DNA of 11,848 bases from Actinomycetes bacterium (GCA_021784375.1 JAJXSV010000051.1:1-11848); one strand, 5' to 3'. Numbered from the stretch's first letter, positions 1 to 6,901 are shown. Notes: generated from the letters alone by a model not told the origin. Program-made: numbers and translations.

Positions 1-706
1 AATCGAGGACGAGCGCCTCGTGGGCGGCATAGAACTCAACGCGACGGAACTCCTCGGGGTCTGCACCGCACGCGGCCATGAAGGCGAGCGCGCGATCGAT
101 CTCACCGGCGATGCGCTCGTAGCGTTGACCCGCGGCCGAGTCCCGGACGAAGTCCTGGTTCCACGCATGCACCTGGCGCAGGTCCGCGTACCCGCCTTGC
201 GTGAATGCGCGCACCAGGTTGAGGGTGGCGGCGGACGCGTTGTAGGCACGGACCAGTCGGTGCGGGTCCGCGCGCCGCGCCTCAGGCTCCCATGCGAGGT
301 CATTGATGCCGTCGCCCTTGTACGACGACATGGTCACGCCTTCGCGCGTCTCCCAGGCGTTCGAGCGGGGCTTGAAGTACTGGCCAGCCATGCGTCCCAC
401 CTTGAGCACCGGCAGCTGTGCGCCGTAGGTGAGGACGATGGCCATCTGCAGCACCGTCTGCAGCCGAGCCCGGATGGAGTTCGCAGTGTTCGCGGCGAAG
501 GTCTCGGCGCAGTCGCCCCCCATGAGCACGAACGAGCGACCCAAGGCGACCTCGCCCAGTCGGCTCAGCAGCAGGTCGCACTCGCCCGCGAACACCAGCG
601 GCGGGCTCACGCGCAATTCGTCAAGGGCCGCTTCCAGCGCGACCTGGTCCGGCCATTCCGGCTGTTGCACGGCCGGCAGATCGGGCCATTCGACTTGGGA
701 TTGCAT
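1..706 (-). CDS. aroG: Class II DAHP synthase (3-deoxy-7-phosphoheptulonate synthase), N-terminal part
   Basis: First step of the shikimate pathway: condenses phosphoenolpyruvate with erythrose 4-phosphate in the cytosol. Only the first 235 codons lie in the window; the rest runs off the left edge (family length about 450-460 residues). Class II hallmarks are visible: GGDCAETF at residues 63-70, where Cys66 corresponds to the metal-binding cysteine of the M. tuberculosis enzyme, and KVGRMAGQY at 102-110, where Arg105 corresponds to a PEP-binding arginine. LVRAYNASAATLNLVRAF and QVHAWNQDFVRDS follow. The start at 706 is the only plausible one: I find no in-frame ATG or GTG between 707 and 784. 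The N-terminus is therefore about 21 residues shorter than in M. tuberculosis, a region tied to allosteric and oligomer contacts there. A -10-like TACACT lies six bases before the ATG, suggesting a leaderless mRNA. It diverges from the phosphofructokinase gene. Confidence 0.96.
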   Translation of the reverse strand, partial: MQSQVEWPDLPAVQQPEWPDQVALEAALDELRVSPPLVFAGECDLLLSRLGEVALGRSFVLMGGDCAETFAANTANSIRARLQTVLQMAIVLTYGAQLPVLKVGRMAGQYFKPRSNAWETREGVTMSSYKGDGINDLAWEPEARRADPHRLVRAYNASAATLNLVRAFTQGGYADLRQVHAWNQDFVRDSAAGQRYERIAGEIDRALAFMAACGADPEEFRRVEFYAAHEALVLD

Positions 707-712
707 GGGCGA

Positions 713-718
713 AGTGTA
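713..718 (-). promoter_or_regulatory. Putative -10 element of aroG (leaderless start)
   Basis: TACACT on the minus strand fits the actinobacterial TANNNT consensus and ends six bases before the ATG, so transcription would begin at or next to the start codon. No Shine-Dalgarno precedes the gene. A -35 is not convincing; TTGGTC at 738-733 sits too close (14-nt spacer). Confidence 0.5.
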
Positions 719-771
719 TCGACGGCCCCCGGGACCAAGCCGCCCGGCGAGATGGCAACGAGGGCGCCCGC

Positions 772-777
772 TAAAAT
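772..777 (+). promoter_or_regulatory. Putative -10 element of the phosphofructokinase gene
   Basis: TAAAAT is the most AT-rich patch in the 118-bp divergent gap (707-824) and fits TANNNT. It would give a leader of about 40 nt that includes the GAAGGGG ribosome site at 814-820. I see no good -35 at the right distance. Confidence 0.4.
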
Positions 778-824
778 CAGCCTGCACCGCGTGACTGGTT
801 TCGCATCGAATCGAAGGGGCGCTC

Positions 825-2048
825 ATGGCCATCAAGAAGGTTGCTCTGCTCACCGCCGGCGGGCTGGCGCCCTGCCTCTCCTCCGCCGTGGGCGGCCTCA
901 TCGAGCGCTACACGGAGCTCGCGCCCGAGGTGGAGATCATCGCCTACCGAGGCGGCTACGCCGGCCTACTGCGTGGCGACAAGATGCTCGTCACTCCCGA
1001 GGTCCGCGAGCAGGCACATCGCCTGCACCTGTTCGGTGGCTCGCCCATCCAGAACTCGCGCGTGAAGCTCACCAACGTCAAGGACTGCGTGAAGCGCGGC
1101 CTGGTGAAGGAGGGTCAGGACCCGCAACGCGTGGCCGCCGACCAGCTGGTGGCGGATGGCGTCGACGTCCTGCACACGATCGGCGGCGACGACACCAACA
1201 CGGCCGCCGCTGACCTCGCGGCGTTCCTCGAACAGAACGACTACGGGCTCACGGTCGTGGGCCTCCCCAAGACGATCGACAATGACATCGTGCCGATCAA
1301 GCAGAGCCTGGGCGCCTGGACCGCCGCCGACGAGGGCGCGCGCTTCTTCGAGAACGTGGTATCGGAGCACAGCTCGAACCCGAAGATGCTGATCATCCAT
1401 GAGGTCATGGGCCGACACTGCGGCTGGCTCACCGCGGCGACCGCGTCCTCGTACCGCAAACTGCTCGATGAACGGCTGTGGGTCGAGGACTTCGGCGCAC
1501 CGCGCGCCACCCGCGAGATCCACGCCGTCTACGTGCCGGAGATCGCGCTCGACCTCGAAGGTGAGGCGGCCCGCCTCACCAAGGTGATGGACGAGGTCGG
1601 CAACGTGAACATCTTCCTGTCCGAGGGTGCGGGCCTCGATGCCATCATCGCCCAGATGGAGGAGCGCGGCGAGGAGGTGCCACGCGATCCCTTCGGCCAC
1701 GTGCGACTCGACCTCATCAACCCCGGCAAGTGGTTTGCCGAGCAGTTCGCGCCGCTCATCGGTGCCGAGAAGGTGCTCGTGCAGAAGAGCGGCTACTTCG
1801 CCCGTGCGGCAGCCGCCAACGAAGTGGACCTCGCCCTCATCAAGCGTTGCGTGGACAAGGCGGTGGAGTCCGCATTCGCCGGCATCCCGGGCCTCATCGG
1901 CGAGGACGAGGAGCAGGGCGACGAACTGCGTGCGATCGAATTCCCGCGGATCAAGGGCGCCAAGCCCTTCAAGACGAACGAGCCCTGGTTCACCCACCTG
2001 CTCAAGGAGATCAACCAGCCCAAGGGTCGGACGATCGCCGCGCACTGA
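825..2048 (+). CDS. pfp: Pyrophosphate-dependent 6-phosphofructokinase
   Basis: Phosphorylates fructose 6-phosphate to fructose 1,6-bisphosphate in upper glycolysis, probably with pyrophosphate as phosphoryl donor and therefore reversibly. The 407-aa protein has the PfkA-family core: TAGGLAPCLSS at 10-20, IGGDDTNT at 119-126, PKTIDNDI at 148-155 with catalytic Asp152, MGRHCGW at 195-201 and KSGYFARA at 321-328. ATP-dependent enzymes have Gly where this one has the second Asp of GGDD (Asp123), and lack the Lys of PKTIDND (Lys149); both changes are the known marks of PPi specificity. The length is close to the roughly 404-aa Propionibacterium PPi-PFK and longer than ATP-PFKs of about 320-340 aa. 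The ATG is preceded by GAAGGGG. It diverges from aroG, whose substrates come from sugar metabolism. The donor is inferred from motifs only. Confidence 0.94.
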   Translation: MAIKKVALLTAGGLAPCLSSAVGGLIERYTELAPEVEIIAYRGGYAGLLRGDKMLVTPEVREQAHRLHLFGGSPIQNSRVKLTNVKDCVKRGLVKEGQDPQRVAADQLVADGVDVLHTIGGDDTNTAAADLAAFLEQNDYGLTVVGLPKTIDNDIVPIKQSLGAWTAADEGARFFENVVSEHSSNPKMLIIHEVMGRHCGWLTAATASSYRKLLDERLWVEDFGAPRATREIHAVYVPEIALDLEGEAARLTKVMDEVGNVNIFLSEGAGLDAIIAQMEERGEEVPRDPFGHVRLDLINPGKWFAEQFAPLIGAEKVLVQKSGYFARAAAANEVDLALIKRCVDKAVESAFAGIPGLIGEDEEQGDELRAIEFPRIKGAKPFKTNEPWFTHLLKEINQPKGRTIAAH

Positions 2049-2059
2049 TGGTGTGACGT

Positions 2060-2101
2060 ATGCATGAGGGGGCGCCGGATTCCCGGCGCCCCCTCATGCA
2101 T
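2060..2101. terminator. Strong bidirectional hairpin terminator between convergent genes
   Basis: A perfect 19-bp inverted repeat (2060-2078 pairs with 2083-2101) with a four-base loop, ATTC. The inner stem is almost all G/C (GGGGGCGCCGG against its complement). It lies 11 bp after the PFK stop and 12 bp before the end of the opposing acyltransferase gene. There is no T-run on either side, so it would be a stem-dominated terminator of the kind usual in high-GC actinobacteria, serving both genes. Confidence 0.85.
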
Positions 2102-2113
2102 GCCCGTGAGGTC

Positions 2114-2869
2114 TCAGTTGCTGTCCTCGTCGGCGTCCGCCGCCTCCTCGGCCAGGGCGTTGACCTCTTCCACCGTCTCGGTCTCCGCCTGGGCCTGTTG
2201 CAGCGCGCGGGCCTTCGTCGCGTAGATATCCACGTACTCCTGCCCGGACAACGCCTGCAGCGCATCCATGACGCGATTCGTGATCGTCCGCAGGACGACC
2301 GGGTCCTTCGCCTGGTCAAGGAAATCCGTGACGTCGATGGGTTCGCCGTATGCGATCTTCACGCGCTTGATGCGCGGCCACACCTGACCGGTGGGCTGGA
2401 TCTCGTAGGTCCCGATCATGGCAACGGGCACGATCGGCACTCCCGCCTCGAGGGCCATCCGCGCCACTCCGGTGCGCCCGCGGTACAGGCGCCCATCGGG
2501 CGAGCGGGTGCCCTCCGGGTAGATGCCGAGCAGGTCACCATTGCGGAGGATGGAGAGGCCGGTCTGGATGGCGGCTTCGGAGGCGCGTCCACCGCTGCGA
2601 TCGATCGGCACCTGCCCTACGCCCGCGAAGAAGGCCTTGCTCAGCTTGCCCTTGATGCCGCGCCCCGTGAAGTACTCGCTCTTGGCGAGGAAGGTGATGC
2701 GTCGCGGTGCCACCAGTGGCAGGAAGATCGAATCGCTGAAGGACACGTGGTTGGACGCGAGGATGGCCGCACCCTTGCGGGGGAAGTTCTTGCGACCGAT
2801 GATCTTGGGGCGGAAGAGCGTCCGCAGTACCGGACCCAACACGAACAACTTCAGGAACCAGTACAGCAT
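2114..2869 (-). CDS. plsC: 1-acyl-sn-glycerol-3-phosphate acyltransferase (PlsC/LPLAT family)
   Basis: Membrane-associated acyltransferase expected to move an acyl chain from acyl-CoA or acyl-ACP to lysophosphatidate, a step of phospholipid synthesis. The 251-aa protein shows the PlsC motifs: NHVSFSD at 40-46 (the NHX4D box, His41/Asp46), KSEYFTGRG at 63-71, GQVPIDRSGG at 85-94, YPEGTRS at 117-123, and VPIVPVAMIG at 144-153. The first 20 residues are hydrophobic and could anchor it. Residues 210-251 form an Ala/Glu/Asp-rich tail that is probably disordered. The chosen ATG has no Shine-Dalgarno, but TAGCCT lies seven bases upstream. Convergent with PFK, divergent from the esterase. M. tuberculosis has a PlsC-like gene in the equivalent place. 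Substrate identity is not provable from sequence. Confidence 0.93.
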   Translation of the reverse strand: MLYWFLKLFVLGPVLRTLFRPKIIGRKNFPRKGAAILASNHVSFSDSIFLPLVAPRRITFLAKSEYFTGRGIKGKLSKAFFAGVGQVPIDRSGGRASEAAIQTGLSILRNGDLLGIYPEGTRSPDGRLYRGRTGVARMALEAGVPIVPVAMIGTYEIQPTGQVWPRIKRVKIAYGEPIDVTDFLDQAKDPVVLRTITNRVMDALQALSGQEYVDIYATKARALQQAQAETETVEEVNALAEEAADADEDSN

Positions 2870-2876
2870 GGGTGCA

Positions 2877-2882
2877 AGGCTA
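2877..2882 (-). promoter_or_regulatory. Putative -10 element of plsC
   Basis: TAGCCT on the minus strand, seven bases before the ATG, predicts a leaderless or near-leaderless transcript. The longer string TCGTAGCCT recurs before the small cysteine protein gene (minus strand, ending at 6845). Confidence 0.4.
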
Positions 2883-2952
2883 CGACAGATGCTGTGCGGC
2901 GCGCACCGGCCGAGCGTCCGTGCCGCTCATCTCCGCGGCCGGCATGGCGTGC

Positions 2953-2958
2953 CACGAT
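2953..2958 (+). promoter_or_regulatory. Putative -10 element of the carboxylesterase gene (leaderless start)
   Basis: CACGAT lies exactly six bases before the ATG at 2965, the same spacing as the TACACT boxes of aroG and the receiver gene. It deviates from TANNNT at the first base. The rest of the 95-bp divergent gap (2870-2964) shows no clear -35 or Shine-Dalgarno. Confidence 0.35.
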
Positions 2959-2964
2959 GTACGC

Positions 2965-3720
2965 ATGACGCACAACTCGGCGGTCGCCCCGTTCTCCTCT
3001 GACGGCGGATCCACGGGCATCCTCTTCTGCCACGGATTCACCGGCTCCCCAGCGGCCATGCGGCCGTGGGCCGAGTTCATGTCACGGCATGGCTACAGCA
3101 CGCGCCTGCCCCTGCTGCCCGGGCACGGCACCACTCCGCAGGAGTTGGCCACGACCGGTTGGCAGGATTGGCGTGATGCGGAGCGGTCGGCGTTCACGGA
3201 ACTCCGCGCACGGTGTGATCGCGTGTTCGTCTTCGGCCTGAGCATGGGAGGAACGCTCGCCTTGCGGCTGGCGGAGGAACTGGGCGACGACGTGACCGGC
3301 CTGGCGCTCGTGAACGCTTCCGTGCACACCGAGAACCCGTTGGCTCGCCTCGCGAGGCTGCTGCAGTATGTGAAGCCGATGTTCCCGGCGATCGGAAACG
3401 ACATCAAGCGACCCGGTGGCAACGAGCACGCATACGACCGCATGCCCGTGAAGGCCTTCGTGCAACTGCAACAGCTGTGGGCAGTGGTGCGAGCGGATGT
3501 CGCGAAGGTCGACCAGCCCACGCTCATCGTGAAGAGCGCGGAGGACCATGTGGTCGAGGCATCGAACCACGAATGGCTGGTCACCCACATCCCAGCGCAG
3601 GACAAGCAGGTCCTCATCCTGGAGCACAGCTATCACGTCGCCACGCTCGACAACGATGCCGATCTGCTGTTTCGGCGCAGCCTCGAATTCGTCCAGCGGG
3701 TCGTCCGCCAGACCTCCTAG
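2965..3720 (+). CDS. Alpha/beta hydrolase, Est30-like carboxylesterase / monoacylglycerol lipase family
   Basis: Serine hydrolase predicted to cleave short or medium acyl esters or monoacylglycerols. The 251-aa protein starts at ATG 2965; an open frame continues upstream, but that extension runs into the divergent promoter region and carries no family similarity. Visible features: CHGFTGSP at 22-29 (oxyanion loop), LLPGHG at 50-55, nucleophile elbow GLSMGG at 91-96 (Ser93), acid residue Asp194 in SAEDHVV, and catalytic His224 in SYHVATLD. The triad Ser93/Asp194/His224 and the H-V-x-T-L-D signature match the Geobacillus Est30 type almost position for position. No signal peptide, so cytosolic. 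Its stop codon shares CTAG with the stop of the opposing glucokinase gene. Lipid-active neighbours (plsC, fadD) hint at acyl glycerol turnover, which is inference. Confidence 0.9.
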   Translation: MTHNSAVAPFSSDGGSTGILFCHGFTGSPAAMRPWAEFMSRHGYSTRLPLLPGHGTTPQELATTGWQDWRDAERSAFTELRARCDRVFVFGLSMGGTLALRLAEELGDDVTGLALVNASVHTENPLARLARLLQYVKPMFPAIGNDIKRPGGNEHAYDRMPVKAFVQLQQLWAVVRADVAKVDQPTLIVKSAEDHVVEASNHEWLVTHIPAQDKQVLILEHSYHVATLDNDADLLFRRSLEFVQRVVRQTS

Positions 3721-4658
3721 CGGCGAGCCAGGTCCGCAGCGCCCACGATGCCGGCGTCGTTGCCCAGGGTGGCCAGGGCGACCTGCGCCAGTTGACGGTG
3801 TGATCGCGCGGTGAGGTGGTCCTCGAAGGAGCGCCTCGTGGGTGACATCAGGAGCTCTCCGGCATCGCTCACGCCTCCCCCGATCACGAAGGCGGCGGGG
3901 TCGAGTACCGCTGCGAGTATCGCCATCCCCCTGCCGAGCATGATGCCGACCTCATCGAAGGCCGCCAGCGCGACGGGATCGCCCTGACGAGCCGCTTTGG
4001 TGATGTGCTTGCCCTTGACGCCCTCCGGTGTCCCGTCTCCGAGCGCAAGCAGCACGGTGGCCTCGTCCCTACGCTTGCGGGCCAGGCGGCGGGCGATGCG
4101 GGTGAGGGCGCTTCCGCTCGCGTACTGCTCCCAGCATCCGTCCAGCCCACAACCGCAGCGGTGGCCGCCGTGCACGATCTCGATGTGTCCGACCTCAGCC
4201 GCCACGCCGAAGAACCCACGGAGCAGCCTGCCGTCGCTCACGATGCCGCCGCCGAGACCGGTGCCGATGGTGAGCAGCACCATGTCCGACACGCCTGCAC
4301 CGCCACCGAAGCGGTACTCGGCCCAGGCCGCGGAGTTCGCGTCGTTCTCCACCACCACCGGGAGGCCTGTGACCGCCGAGAGCTGATTCGACAGTTCGAC
4401 GTCGGCCATCGGCAGGTTCGGCGTGAACAGGAGGACATCACGGGAGGCATTGACGAAGCCCGGAGCCCCGATGCCGATGGCAGTCACTTCGTGCTCCTGG
4501 CGCAGGACCGCGATGGCCTCCGCCATGGCCGCGACCACAGAGGCGCTGTCCTCCGTCGGTGTCGGTCGACGCTCCTCGGCGATGATCACACCGGCCTCGT
4601 CCACGACGCCTGCTGCGATCTTGGTTCCACCAAGGTCCACTCCGATGGCCAATGACAC
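3717..4658 (-). CDS. glkA: ROK-family glucokinase
   Basis: Phosphorylates glucose, most likely with ATP, to glucose 6-phosphate in the cytosol. The 313-aa protein has the sugar-kinase/ROK layout: phosphate-binding DLGGTK at 8-13, ENDANSAAWAEY at 104-115 with catalytic Asp106, TIGTGLGGG at 130-138, and the ROK zinc site from His158 (GHIEI) through Cys168, Cys170 and Cys175 in HRCGCGLDGC. I chose GTG 4658: it begins directly before the IGVDLGGTK strand and has GAGGAG (4669-4664) five bases upstream. A longer open frame to 5042 lacks family similarity. No DNA-binding helix-turn-helix precedes the kinase fold, so it is an enzyme rather than a ROK repressor. Divergent from fadD; stop interlocked with the esterase stop. 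Another hexose kinase specificity cannot be excluded. Confidence 0.93.
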   Translation of the reverse strand: MSLAIGVDLGGTKIAAGVVDEAGVIIAEERRPTPTEDSASVVAAMAEAIAVLRQEHEVTAIGIGAPGFVNASRDVLLFTPNLPMADVELSNQLSAVTGLPVVVENDANSAAWAEYRFGGGAGVSDMVLLTIGTGLGGGIVSDGRLLRGFFGVAAEVGHIEIVHGGHRCGCGLDGCWEQYASGSALTRIARRLARKRRDEATVLLALGDGTPEGVKGKHITKAARQGDPVALAAFDEVGIMLGRGMAILAAVLDPAAFVIGGGVSDAGELLMSPTRRSFEDHLTARSHRQLAQVALATLGNDAGIVGAADLARR

Positions 4659-4663
4659 GGGCG

Positions 4664-4669
4664 CTCCTC
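4664..4669 (-). promoter_or_regulatory. Ribosome binding site of the glucokinase gene
   Basis: GAGGAG on the minus strand, five bases before GTG 4658, settles the start against the much longer upstream open frame. Confidence 0.8.
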
Positions 4670-4687
4670 GCAATTCGGGTTGGGCCA

Positions 4688-4693
4688 AGCGTA
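4688..4693 (-). promoter_or_regulatory. Putative -10 element of the glucokinase gene
   Basis: TACGCT on the minus strand fits TANNNT and would start a leader of roughly 23 nt carrying the GAGGAG site. No recognisable -35 is present. Confidence 0.4.
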
Positions 4694-4755
4694 GCCAGCG
4701 GCTGCACAGCGAGTGGATGGGACCTTCCGGCCGATTTTCGCTGCGCGCGATCACG

Positions 4756-4771
4756 GCAACGCTAGCGTTGC
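4756..4771. promoter_or_regulatory. Perfect 16-bp palindrome over the fadD promoter (candidate operator)
   Basis: GCAACGCTAGCGTTGC is identical to its reverse complement over all 16 bases. It ends four bases before the GGGAGG ribosome site of fadD and contains TAGCGT (4763-4768), which fits a -10 element about 7 bp before a short leader. A dimeric repressor bound here would block fadD and could also affect the divergent glucokinase gene. The regulator is unknown; TetR-type and other fatty-acid regulators use palindromes of this sort. Confidence 0.5.
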
Positions 4772-4785
4772 GGTGGGAGGGCACT

Positions 4786-6579
4786 ATGCGCGAAATCCAT
4801 GAGCCGGAGCTGGTGGCACTACCCGAGCACGGGAGCCTCACCGACTGCCTGCGCACGCACGCCACGAACACCCCGCAGCGCGTGACGATGGTGCGCCGCG
4901 TCGGGGACGCGTGGATCGACACCAGCGCCGCTGAGTTCCACGGACTCGTCCGGGACATCGCCAAAGGGTTGATGGCAAGCGGCGTCCGAGCCGGCGACCG
5001 GGTCGCCCTCATGTCGAGGACGCGGTATGAGTGGACGGTCATCGATTACGCGATCTGGTACGCAGGCGCCGTCACTGTCCCCATCTACGAGACGAGCGCA
5101 CTCGAACAGGTGCAGTGGATCCTGCGCGATTCCGGGGCCGTGGCGCTCATCGTCGAGACGCAACGACACCTGGAGCTCGCACATCGCACGACGGAGACCG
5201 TGGTGACGAATCGCTGGGTCATCGATTCGGGTGCCTTGGAACAGTTGACGCTGGCCGGCTCAGCCATGGACGACGCCCTGTTGGACGAGCGCAGAAGCGC
5301 TGTCGACTGGGAAGACCTGGCGACCATCGTGTACACGTCGGGCACCACGGGCCAGCCCAAGGGCTGCGAGATCACTCACCGCAACCTGCAGTTCGTCGCC
5401 ACGTCCGCGGCCTCCGCCATTCCGGAGGTGCTGAGCGACAAGGGGAACTCGACCATGCTCTTCCTGCCACTGGCGCACATCTTCGGACGGATCATCCAGG
5501 TGGTCGTGGTGGACCAGGGGTTGAAGTTGTCGCACGCGCCCGACGCGAGGAACCTCGTGAACGACCTCGCGGTCTCGCGCCCGACCTTCCTGCTCGCCGT
5601 TCCCCGGGTCTTCGAGAAGGTCTACAACGCGGCCCGGCAGAAGGCCGAGGGTGAGGGCAAGGGGCGCATCTTTGACCATGCCGTCCGCGTATGCATCGCC
5701 TACAGCAAGGCCACCGAGAAGGGACGTGCTCCCATCGGATTGTCCCTGCAGCACAAGCTGTTCGATGTGCTCGTCTACAGCAAGATCCGCGAGCGACTCG
5801 GCGGCAACGTGCGCTGGGTCATCTCCGGCGGGGCCGCGCTCGGTGAGCGCCTGGGGCACTTCTTCCACGGCATCGGTATCACCGTGCTCGAGGGCTACGG
5901 CCTCACCGAGACCACGGCACCGCTGTGCGTGAATCGGGTGCAGCGCTTCCGCATCGGTGGGGTGGGGCCCGCCCTTCCCGGCGTATCCCTGCGCATCGCC
6001 GATGACGGGGAGGTGCTCGGACGTGGCGACGTCGTGTTCCGCGGCTATTGGAGCAACCCCCGGGCCACCGCTGAGGCGATCGACGCCGAGGGCTGGTTCC
6101 ACACGGGCGACATCGGGCGCATCGACGACGACGGCTTCCTGTTCATCACCGGTCGCAAGAAGGAACTGCTGGTGACCGCGAACGGCAAGAACGTCGCACC
6201 CGCCCCCCTCGAGGACCGCATTCGTGCCCACGCACTGGTGAGTCAGTGCCTGGTTGTGGGAGATGCGAAACCCTTCGTGGCTGCGCTCATCACCCTCGAT
6301 GCCGAGGCGCTGGGCCCGTGGGCCCGCGCGCATGGCCTGCCCGAGACCTCGACTCCCCTCGATCTGTGCGCGAACGCCGACCTGCTCGACGACATCCAGC
6401 ATGCGGTGGATGCCGCGAACAGCAAGGTCTCGCAGGCGGAGAGCGTCCGCAAGTTCACCGTGCTGAGCACGGACTGGACCGAGGCAGGCGGACAGTTGAC
6501 GCCCTCGATGAAGGTGAAGCGGAACGTCGTGATGCAGGAGTGCGCAGGGGACATCGAGCGCCTGTACGCCACGGACTGA
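4786..6579 (+). CDS. fadD: Long-chain fatty acyl-CoA synthetase / AMP-dependent ligase (FadD15-like)
   Basis: Activates a fatty acid through an acyl-AMP intermediate and transfers it to CoA; cytosolic or membrane-peripheral. The 597-aa length is normal for long-chain acyl-CoA synthetases. Adenylation-domain motifs in order: YTSGTTGQPKG at 183-193 (phosphate loop), LPLAHIFGR at 227-235, ISGGAALG at 346-353, YGLTETTAP at 371-379, HTGDIG at 439-444 (ribose-binding Asp442), GRKKE at 456-460, and LTPSMKVKR at 571-579 with the likely catalytic lysine Lys576 or Lys578. ATG 4786 has GGGAGG (4775-4780) at five bases; the open frame reaches back to 4423 but only inside the opposing glucokinase gene. 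The order resembles M. tuberculosis, where fadD15 sits between plsC and trpD. No carrier-protein domain. Chain-length specificity cannot be read from sequence. Confidence 0.94.
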   Translation: MREIHEPELVALPEHGSLTDCLRTHATNTPQRVTMVRRVGDAWIDTSAAEFHGLVRDIAKGLMASGVRAGDRVALMSRTRYEWTVIDYAIWYAGAVTVPIYETSALEQVQWILRDSGAVALIVETQRHLELAHRTTETVVTNRWVIDSGALEQLTLAGSAMDDALLDERRSAVDWEDLATIVYTSGTTGQPKGCEITHRNLQFVATSAASAIPEVLSDKGNSTMLFLPLAHIFGRIIQVVVVDQGLKLSHAPDARNLVNDLAVSRPTFLLAVPRVFEKVYNAARQKAEGEGKGRIFDHAVRVCIAYSKATEKGRAPIGLSLQHKLFDVLVYSKIRERLGGNVRWVISGGAALGERLGHFFHGIGITVLEGYGLTETTAPLCVNRVQRFRIGGVGPALPGVSLRIADDGEVLGRGDVVFRGYWSNPRATAEAIDAEGWFHTGDIGRIDDDGFLFITGRKKELLVTANGKNVAPAPLEDRIRAHALVSQCLVVGDAKPFVAALITLDAEALGPWARAHGLPETSTPLDLCANADLLDDIQHAVDAANSKVSQAESVRKFTVLSTDWTEAGGQLTPSMKVKRNVVMQECAGDIERLYATD

Positions 6580-6581
6580 AC

Positions 6582-6598
6582 CCGGGTCGCTCACCCGG
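6582..6598. terminator. Short hairpin between convergent fadD and small cysteine-protein gene
   Basis: CCGGGT (6582-6587) pairs with ACCCGG (6593-6598) around a five-base loop. It fills half of the 34-bp gap between the two stop codons. With only six base pairs and no T-run, it is a weak candidate. Confidence 0.35.
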
Positions 6599-6613
6599 TG
6601 CGGCTGCGGGCCG

Positions 6614-6826
6614 TCAAGCCCTGCGAAGGCCTCGTTCAGGCCCGGCTGCCAGACGCAATGGCGGCACCAGGCCGGATCCTTGGAGCACCTGCAAGGCACG
6701 CTGCTCGCGCGGGCCGAGTTCGACCGCCCCGACCGGCTGTGGGCTGGGCAGGGCCAGGAAGTGCGTGACGACGCAGTCGTCACAAGCCGGGCCGCGCATG
6801 TGGCAGCCCTCGCAACTGATGATCAT
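6614..6826 (-). CDS. Small conserved-looking protein with CxxC-x6-CxxC motif, function unknown
   Basis: A 70-aa protein with four cysteines near its N-terminus, Cys5, Cys8, Cys15 and Cys18 (SCEGCHMRGPACDDC), a spacing that could bind zinc or an Fe-S cluster. After a hydrophobic stretch (VVTHFLALP) comes LGPREQRALQVLQGSGLVPPLRL, a likely helix and tail. I recall similar short actinobacterial proteins with the same cysteine head and a 'L..AGLVPPLRL' tail, all without a known function; that is memory, not a search. Coding is supported by an excellent ribosome site, GAGGAGG (6837-6831), four bases before the ATG, and by the tight fit between its neighbours. It is convergent with fadD and divergent from the exonuclease/UvrC-like gene. 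Confidence 0.8.
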   Translation of the reverse strand: MIISCEGCHMRGPACDDCVVTHFLALPSPQPVGAVELGPREQRALQVLQGSGLVPPLRLAAGPERGLRRA

Positions 6827-6830
6827 GGTT

Positions 6831-6837
6831 CCTCCTC
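6831..6837 (-). promoter_or_regulatory. Strong ribosome binding site of the small cysteine protein
   Basis: GAGGAGG on the minus strand, four bases before ATG 6826, is the best Shine-Dalgarno in the window and the main evidence that this 70-codon frame is translated. Confidence 0.8.
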
Positions 6838-6844
6838 ACTCCGC

Positions 6845-6850
6845 AGGCTA
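6845..6850 (-). promoter_or_regulatory. Putative -10 element of the small cysteine-protein gene
   Basis: TAGCCT on the minus strand lies upstream of the GAGGAGG site and would give a leader of about 12 nt. The 9-mer TCGTAGCCT around it is the same as that before plsC. Confidence 0.4.
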
Positions 6851-6901
6851 CGAGGGGGGTCAGACAGGCCGTTCGCATCTGCGACTGTCGGAGGTGCCCC
6901 G

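Noticed and set aside
2872..2964. N-terminal extension of the esterase to an ATG at 2872
   Set aside because: The extra 31 residues resemble nothing in the family and would fill the divergent promoter gap with plsC; the ATG at 2965 gives the normal Est30 length.
4659..5042. N-terminal extension of the glucokinase to 5042
   Set aside because: It would overlap the start of fadD by more than 250 bp, has no helix-turn-helix or other domain, and GTG 4658 has a clear ribosome site.
5260..6783. Long open frame (about 507 codons) antisense to fadD, and similar long antisense frames at 966-2045 (-), 2060-2968 (+), 10118-11224 (+) and 10632-11798 (-)
   Set aside because: High GC content removes stops from shadow frames. 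Their translations are low-complexity, rich in Arg, Gly, His and Ala, and resemble no family, while the opposite strand encodes clear enzymes.
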